Shown: piece after piece, positions 6,513-8,250 of the stretch
Layout of the letters: each line of letters opens with the position of its first letter
Numbering within the stretch: position 1 is the stretch's first letter
Source of the DNA: CAKOSP01 sp964404455
Lineage (GTDB): Bacteria > Bacillota_I > Bacilli_A > RF39 > UBA660
Assembly: GCA_964404455.1 (NCBI GenBank)
Contig: CAYOJY010000040.1
Coordinates: 1-8,250 of the forward strand
DNA length: 8,250 nt
Reading direction: 5' to 3'
Position numbers and translations under genes: made by a program
The notes under the pieces: model-generated
What the model was told of the DNA's origin: nothing
The model's input: the letters and a program-made list of their open reading frames with translations, nothing else
The model's database searches: none

Positions 6513-7112
6513 TCATTTTTTAATAACATGAACATATTTTATTTTAACTCCTTTTTTGCTAAATTTATCTTCATATTCAGTTAAAACATTAAAAATATCT
6601 TCGCTATGCAGATCATAATATATTTCTTTAATTTTATAGCCATAATCCTTAAATGAAGTTAAACTATATTCAAATAAATCATCATTATCTGTCTTCATAA
6701 TTATTTCATTTATACCTTTAAACAACAGATCATATATTCTTAATTGCTCAGTGTGTGTTAAGCGTCTTTTTGCATGTCTTTCTTTTGGCCAAGGGTCAGA
6801 AAAATTTAAATATATTCTATCTATTTTTTCTGTTAAAACTGGAATTGAATCTTTTATATCCATAATTAACACTTTTACGTTATTCAAATTTTCATTAGTT
6901 ATTTTTTTAATTGCAATACTGGCAACTGAAGAAAATTTTTCCACACCAATAAAATTTATATTGGGATATGCTTTAGCCATCCCAATAATAAAATCTCCTT
7001 TTCCCATACCTATTTCTAAATAAATAGGAAAGTCATTTTTAAATTCACCTTCATAATAAAAATCACAATTTTTAAGAATTATATCTTTATCTTTTGGATT
7101 TCTCATTCTCAT
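6513..7112 (-). CDS. trmB: tRNA (guanine-N7-)-methyltransferase TrmB
   Basis: TrmB uses S-adenosylmethionine to make m7G at position 46 in the variable loop of tRNA. The 199-residue protein has the standard order. It starts MRMRN as many TrmB do. The SAM-binding loop is YLEIGMGKGDFI (31-42), and an acidic end of the second strand follows (FIGVEKFSS). The family signature NFSDPWPKERHAKRRLT is at about 104-120, with the catalytic Asp in SDPWPK. IIMKTDND comes next, and the C-terminal signature LTEYEDKFSKKGVKI closes it. Length is near the family's usual 210-220. The ribosome site AGAAGGTTGTGAT precedes the ATG. The gene is divergent from the small coiled-coil gene at 7164 across a 51-base gap in which its own promoter is not clear, so it may overlap the start of that gene. 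Confidence 0.97.
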   Translation of the reverse strand: MRMRNPKDKDIILKNCDFYYEGEFKNDFPIYLEIGMGKGDFIIGMAKAYPNINFIGVEKFSSVASIAIKKITNENLNNVKVLIMDIKDSIPVLTEKIDRIYLNFSDPWPKERHAKRRLTHTEQLRIYDLLFKGINEIIMKTDNDDLFEYSLTSFKDYGYKIKEIYYDLHSEDIFNVLTEYEDKFSKKGVKIKYVHVIKK

Positions 7113-7115
7113 TTA

Positions 7116-7144
7116 TTATCACAACCTTCTAATTAACATATAAT
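7116..7144 (+). promoter_or_regulatory. probable promoter of the 7164 gene
   Basis: TATAAT (7139-7144) lies 17 bases from TTATCA (7116-7121), a -35 with four of six matches. The -10 can also be read as CATATAAT (7137-7144), one base off the -10 sequence known for the sporulation factor SigE, although no good SigE -35 is seen. The -35 region overlaps the ribosome site of the divergent trmB. Confidence 0.45.
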
Positions 7145-7163
7145 GATGTAGGAGGAATTACCT

Positions 7164-7502
7164 ATGAAAAAAAACCGTGCATCTTTTTTCAATGAGTCTA
7201 CAAATTTTGCTCAATTTAATCCCAATGGGATGAATCCCAATATGATGAATCCCAATATGATGAACCAACCAATGCCTAATTCTCCATATGTTAATTCACA
7301 ATCAAGTTTTACTGCATCACCATATCCAAACCAAATGATGCCTCAACAAATGCCTATGTATCAAGAAGATCTAGAAAGTAGACTTGCTAAAATTGAAAGA
7401 CAATTAAATCGTTTAGATCATCGTATTACAAAGTTAGAACAAAATACAACACTTTCAACTAATGATTTTGAATCAAACATTAATGATATGTATATGGTTT
7501 AA
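7164..7502 (+). CDS. small Asn/Met/Pro/Gln-rich coiled-coil protein, possibly spore-associated
   Basis: The 112-residue protein has no signal peptide or membrane span. Residues about 18-65 are a low-complexity Asn/Met/Pro/Gln tract containing the tandem repeat MNPNM (the DNA unit ATGAATCCCAATATG is at 7230-7244 and 7245-7259). Residues 69-93 (EDLESRLAKIERQLNRLD and on to KLEQ) form a clear heptad coiled coil of about 25 residues, suited to oligomerisation. A short polar tail follows. The ribosome site AGGAGG with an eight-base spacer is near ideal, pointing to strong expression. Its composition and its convergent partner, a cse60 homologue, are like those of small spore coat or outer-layer proteins of Firmicutes; that role is inferred from context, and I recognise no named family. 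The stop codon overlaps that of the convergent gene by three bases. Confidence 0.82.
   Translation: MKKNRASFFNESTNFAQFNPNGMNPNMMNPNMMNQPMPNSPYVNSQSSFTASPYPNQMMPQQMPMYQEDLESRLAKIERQLNRLDHRITKLEQNTTLSTNDFESNINDMYMV
7230..7259 (+). repeat. 15-bp tandem repeat within the 7164 gene
   Basis: Two perfect head-to-tail copies of ATGAATCCCAATATG encode MNPNM twice. A partial, diverged unit precedes (CCCAATGGG, 7221-7229) and another follows (ATGAACCAACCAATG, 7260-7274). Because the unit is a multiple of three, slippage would change the length of the tract without breaking the frame. Confidence 0.9.
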
Positions 7503-7669
7503 GAATAAATAATCATGGCACTAAAACAATAGATTTGTTCTTCTCCAGATATACCAATAGCAACTTGATATTTAATATCTATTATATCACCCTCAATTTC
7601 ATTTAGAAAGCCATTTACAGCACTCTCTAAATCTTTTTCATGCATTTCATCAAATAATTTTATTTTCAC
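7499..7669 (-). CDS. cse60: sporulation protein Cse60 family
   Basis: A 56-residue protein that matches the Cse60 family of small sporulation proteins. The start (M)KIKLFDEMHEKDLESAVNGF fits the family's K(V/I)K(L/V)FDE.HE..LE..(V/I)N.FL pattern, and the end QIYCFSAMIIYS fits its YSAMIIY pattern, with IIDIKYQVA in between. The role of Cse60 is unknown; in B. subtilis it is made under the mother-cell factor SigE. The start is taken as GTG at 7669 because GGTGAT, a perfect anti-SD match, stands four bases before it. Earlier GTG codons at 7681 and 7678 would add up to four residues but lack a ribosome site and would consume this one. The gene ends tail to tail with the coiled-coil gene, the two stop codons sharing the palindrome TTAA. 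Confidence 0.83.
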   Translation of the reverse strand: MKIKLFDEMHEKDLESAVNGFLNEIEGDIIDIKYQVAIGISGEEQIYCFSAMIIYS

Positions 7670-7697
7670 TTTTATCACCACATATATTTTAATGTTA

Positions 7698-7730
7698 AAA
7701 ACCTATCTTTTTTGTCGAAAGATAAGTTTT
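7698..7730 (-). other. AT-rich stem-loop in the leader of cse60
   Basis: A 13-base-pair inverted repeat (AAAACTTATCTTT / AAAGATAGGTTTT on the minus strand, with one G-U pair) has a seven-base loop. On the minus strand the right arm ends in five T, so it could be a weak attenuator between the promoter at 7804-7831 and cse60. In the other direction it has one C-A mismatch and could receive transcripts from the 7164 gene. Strength is doubtful because the stem is nearly all A-T. Confidence 0.5.
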
Positions 7731-7765
7731 AATATAATTTTTTCTAAAATTAGTATCATTCAGAT

Positions 7766-7798
7766 ATTATGACATTTTAACTTTGAAATAATTATGAC
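7766..7798. repeat. two direct copies of ATTATGAC
   Basis: ATTATGAC occurs at 7766-7773 and again at 7791-7798, 25 bases apart, directly downstream of the minus-strand -10 element at 7804-7809. The spacing (about 2.4 helical turns) and position are compatible with a regulator binding site, but AT-rich DNA gives such pairs by chance. Confidence 0.35.
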
Positions 7799-7803
7799 TT
7801 TTT

Positions 7804-7831
7804 ATTATACAATTTATTTGGAAACCTTCAA
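7804..7831 (-). promoter_or_regulatory. probable promoter reading toward cse60
   Basis: On the minus strand TTGAAG (7826-7831), a 16-base spacer and TATAAT (7804-7809) form a good SigA-type promoter. It lies between the terminator of the right-edge gene (7884-7920) and cse60, so it should serve cse60, with a leader of about 125 bases. A vegetative promoter for a sporulation gene would be unusual. Confidence 0.55.
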
Positions 7832-7883
7832 AAAAATTGTAATACCCGATTTTTCGCTTTTTTTAATTCTAGAAAAATGAATT

Positions 7884-7920
7884 AAAAAAAAAATCCTCAA
7901 CCAACGATGGTTGAGGATTT
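7884..7920 (-). terminator. intrinsic terminator of the right-edge gene
   Basis: A 13-base-pair stem (AAATCCTCAACCA / TGGTTGAGGATTT) with a TCGT loop is followed on the minus strand by a run of about ten T. It lies roughly 110 bases past the stop codon at 8031, and the intervening DNA holds two other inverted repeats. A further AT-only inverted repeat (7858-7869 with 7879-7890) flanks the T run. Confidence 0.9.
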
Positions 7921-7931
7921 TAATTGGCGTA

Positions 7932-7962
7932 TCAACCTTCTTTCTTCCTACTTGAGGTTGAC
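7932..7962. other. small inverted repeat between hairpin and terminator
   Basis: TCAACCT (7932-7938) and AGGTTGA (7955-7961) form a seven-base-pair stem with a loop of 16 bases. Part of the sequence (TCAACC / GGTTGA) recurs in the adjacent terminator stem, so the two structures could exchange partners. Significance uncertain. Confidence 0.4.
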
Positions 7963-7965
7963 ACC

Positions 7966-7989
7966 TGCGACGACAAGGGTGTCGTCGCA
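7966..7989. other. GC-rich 10-bp hairpin/cruciform downstream of the right-edge gene
   Basis: TGCGACGACA and TGTCGTCGCA pair perfectly over ten bases around a four-base loop (AGGG on the plus strand, CCCT on the coding minus strand). It stands about 40 bases beyond the stop codon at 8031, has no T run and is followed by a separate proper terminator, so it is not a terminator. Many diversity-generating retroelements have a GC-rich stem of about 7-10 base pairs with a four-base loop shortly after the variable region, needed for efficient retrohoming. Size and place fit; the loop sequence is not the usual GRNA type. Confidence 0.6.
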
Positions 7990-8030
7990 ATTATTCAGAT
8001 TGACGACTGGGCGTTTCACTCCGCATTAAA

Positions 8031-8250
8031 TCAGTTTACAATATATGGGTTATTCCATTCCCCCGAGCCTGTTGAAAAGATATCAGATGCCAGAGAAACT
8101 ACCGCACGCACGCCACGAGAACTATCCACAACACTACTGCGCAGATAACCAGACGAATACACAAAGAACTCATAAGCAGAAGGAATACAGAAATAAGACG
8201 GCGAGCCTAACCAGTAATTACTATTTGTATACAAATAGTAATTACTGTTG
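8031..8250 (-). CDS. C-terminus of a C-type-lectin-like surface protein, candidate DGR target (5' part beyond window)
   Basis: The frame is open from the window edge to TGA at 8031 and gives about 73 residues. The apparent TTG start at 8234 has no ribosome site, so this is the tail of a larger gene. It reads SNYWLGSPSYFCIPSAYEFF, then a Ser/Tyr/Val-rich stretch, then RGVRAVVSLASDI and a closing GEWNNPYIVN. The frame YWL(A/G)SPS...GVRxVVSLxS(D/G)...NPYxV is one I know from the C-termini of secreted or pseudopilin-like proteins of gut Firmicutes; conserved edges with a divergent middle are like the C-type-lectin domains diversified by retroelements. The middle (8079-8204) has base and codon use unlike every other gene here. 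A GC-rich hairpin (7966-7989) and then a terminator (7884-7920) follow. Bases beyond about 8229 are one arm of a palindrome and may be an assembly artefact. Identity as a DGR target is inference. Confidence 0.65.
   Translation of the reverse strand, partial: NSNYYLYTNSNYWLGSPSYFCIPSAYEFFVYSSGYLRSSVVDSSRGVRAVVSLASDIFSTGSGEWNNPYIVN
8079..8204 (-). other. adenine-depleted stretch, candidate DGR variable region
   Basis: Over these 42 codons of the coding strand I count 14 A in 126 bases, 58 G or C, 30 codons ending in T or C, ten in G, only two in A, and no AAN codon. Other genes here are A-rich on their coding strands. DGRs copy a template repeat into the variable region with mutation only at adenines, chiefly at AAY codons, leaving NNY codons and few A. 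The stretch TAT TTC TGT ATT CCT TCT and the run AGT AGT GTT GTG GAT AGT fit this. The exact borders cannot be set without the template repeat. Confidence 0.5.
8212..8247. repeat. perfect 36-bp palindrome at the right edge
   Basis: The 18 bases 8212-8229 (starting CAGTAATTACTA) are the exact reverse complement of 8230-8247, with no loop; the centre is GTATAC. The match ends at 8211/8248. On the coding strand the inner arm encodes the plausible YTNSNYW, so the outer arm is the suspicious one. Confidence 0.95.

Noticed and set aside
6751..7023. Plus-strand frame of 90 codons
   Set aside because: It is the antisense shadow of the TrmB signature region.
7670..7681. Upstream GTG starts for cse60
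   Set aside because: They have no ribosome site in front and would use up GGTGAT, which fits as the ribosome site of the GTG at 7669; family members start near the K(V/I)K(L/V)FDE block.
262..7681. Mollicutes code with TGA as tryptophan
   Set aside because: Tryptophans in ArgRS, TrmB and others are TGG, and the TGA ending the ytxH-like gene lies inside its terminator, so TGA is a stop.
7966..7989. Hairpin as the terminator of the right-edge gene
   Set aside because: No T run follows it in either direction, and a typical terminator is found at 7884-7920.
7924..8148. Plus-strand frame of 74 codons at the right edge
   Set aside because: It runs over a terminator, hairpin and the antisense of the lectin-like gene; no ribosome site and no known motif, while the minus frame has family-like landmarks.
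8031..8234. Complete small gene starting at TTG 8234
   Set aside because: No ribosome site, the frame stays open to the window edge, and the product begins inside a domain-like sequence; it is better taken as the tail of a larger gene.
1..8250. CRISPR array, tRNA or rRNA gene
   Set aside because: No regularly spaced direct repeats of suitable length and no cloverleaf or rRNA-like sequence seen on either strand.

Overview
The window reads as AT-rich, low-GC Gram-positive DNA, most likely from an uncultured gut-type member of the Bacilli (Erysipelotrichales, RF39-like or a neighbour). The grounds are strong AAGGAG-type ribosome binding sites, lipobox lipoproteins, a YtxG/YtxH pair, a YjbA-like DUF3603 protein, a Cse60 sporulation protein and conventional use of TAA, TAG and TGA as stops (TGA is not Trp here). 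The placement is inferred from family content; no rRNA or other phylogenetic marker was available for comparison.

Layout. At the left edge (33-164, minus) is the N-terminal stub of an IS30-family transposase. Next comes a minus-strand set of three genes read 1667->262: a small two-helix membrane protein, a DUF3603/YjbA-like protein and a lipoprotein, closed by a clear intrinsic terminator at 207-230. On the plus strand, 1737-2486 encodes an integral membrane protein with the UppP/BacA undecaprenyl-pyrophosphatase fold but without its catalytic residues. It meets argS (2488-4218, minus) tail to tail with one base between; argS has a good SigA-type promoter at 4244-4272. Upstream on the minus strand is an envelope-type operon: lipoprotein (6463->5825), a long acidic disordered protein (5811->4996), YtxG-like/DUF948 (4992->4705) and YtxH-like (4712->4302), ending in a terminator at 4284-4310. 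trmB (tRNA m7G46 methyltransferase) lies before it at 6513-7112.

From 7164 the content looks spore-related: a small Asn/Met/Pro/Gln-rich coiled-coil protein on the plus strand shares its stop codon bases with a convergent cse60 homologue. The 7682-7890 gap holds a probable promoter, a leader hairpin and direct repeats.

The right edge (about 7921-8250) is the most unusual part. It encodes the C-terminus of a minus-strand protein that continues beyond the window and looks like a C-type-lectin-like surface protein. A 126-nt stretch of its coding strand (8079-8204) is almost free of adenine (14 of 126), has no AAN codons, and is dominated by NNT/NNC codons, although the rest of the window is adenine-rich. 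A 10-bp GC-rich stem with a 4-nt loop lies about 40 nt past the stop codon and is separate from the true terminator. Together this is what a diversity-generating retroelement (DGR) variable region and its downstream cruciform would look like. No template repeat or reverse transcriptase is inside the window, so the DGR call is an inference. The last bases also form a perfect 36-bp palindrome, which may be an assembly fold-back at a contig end.
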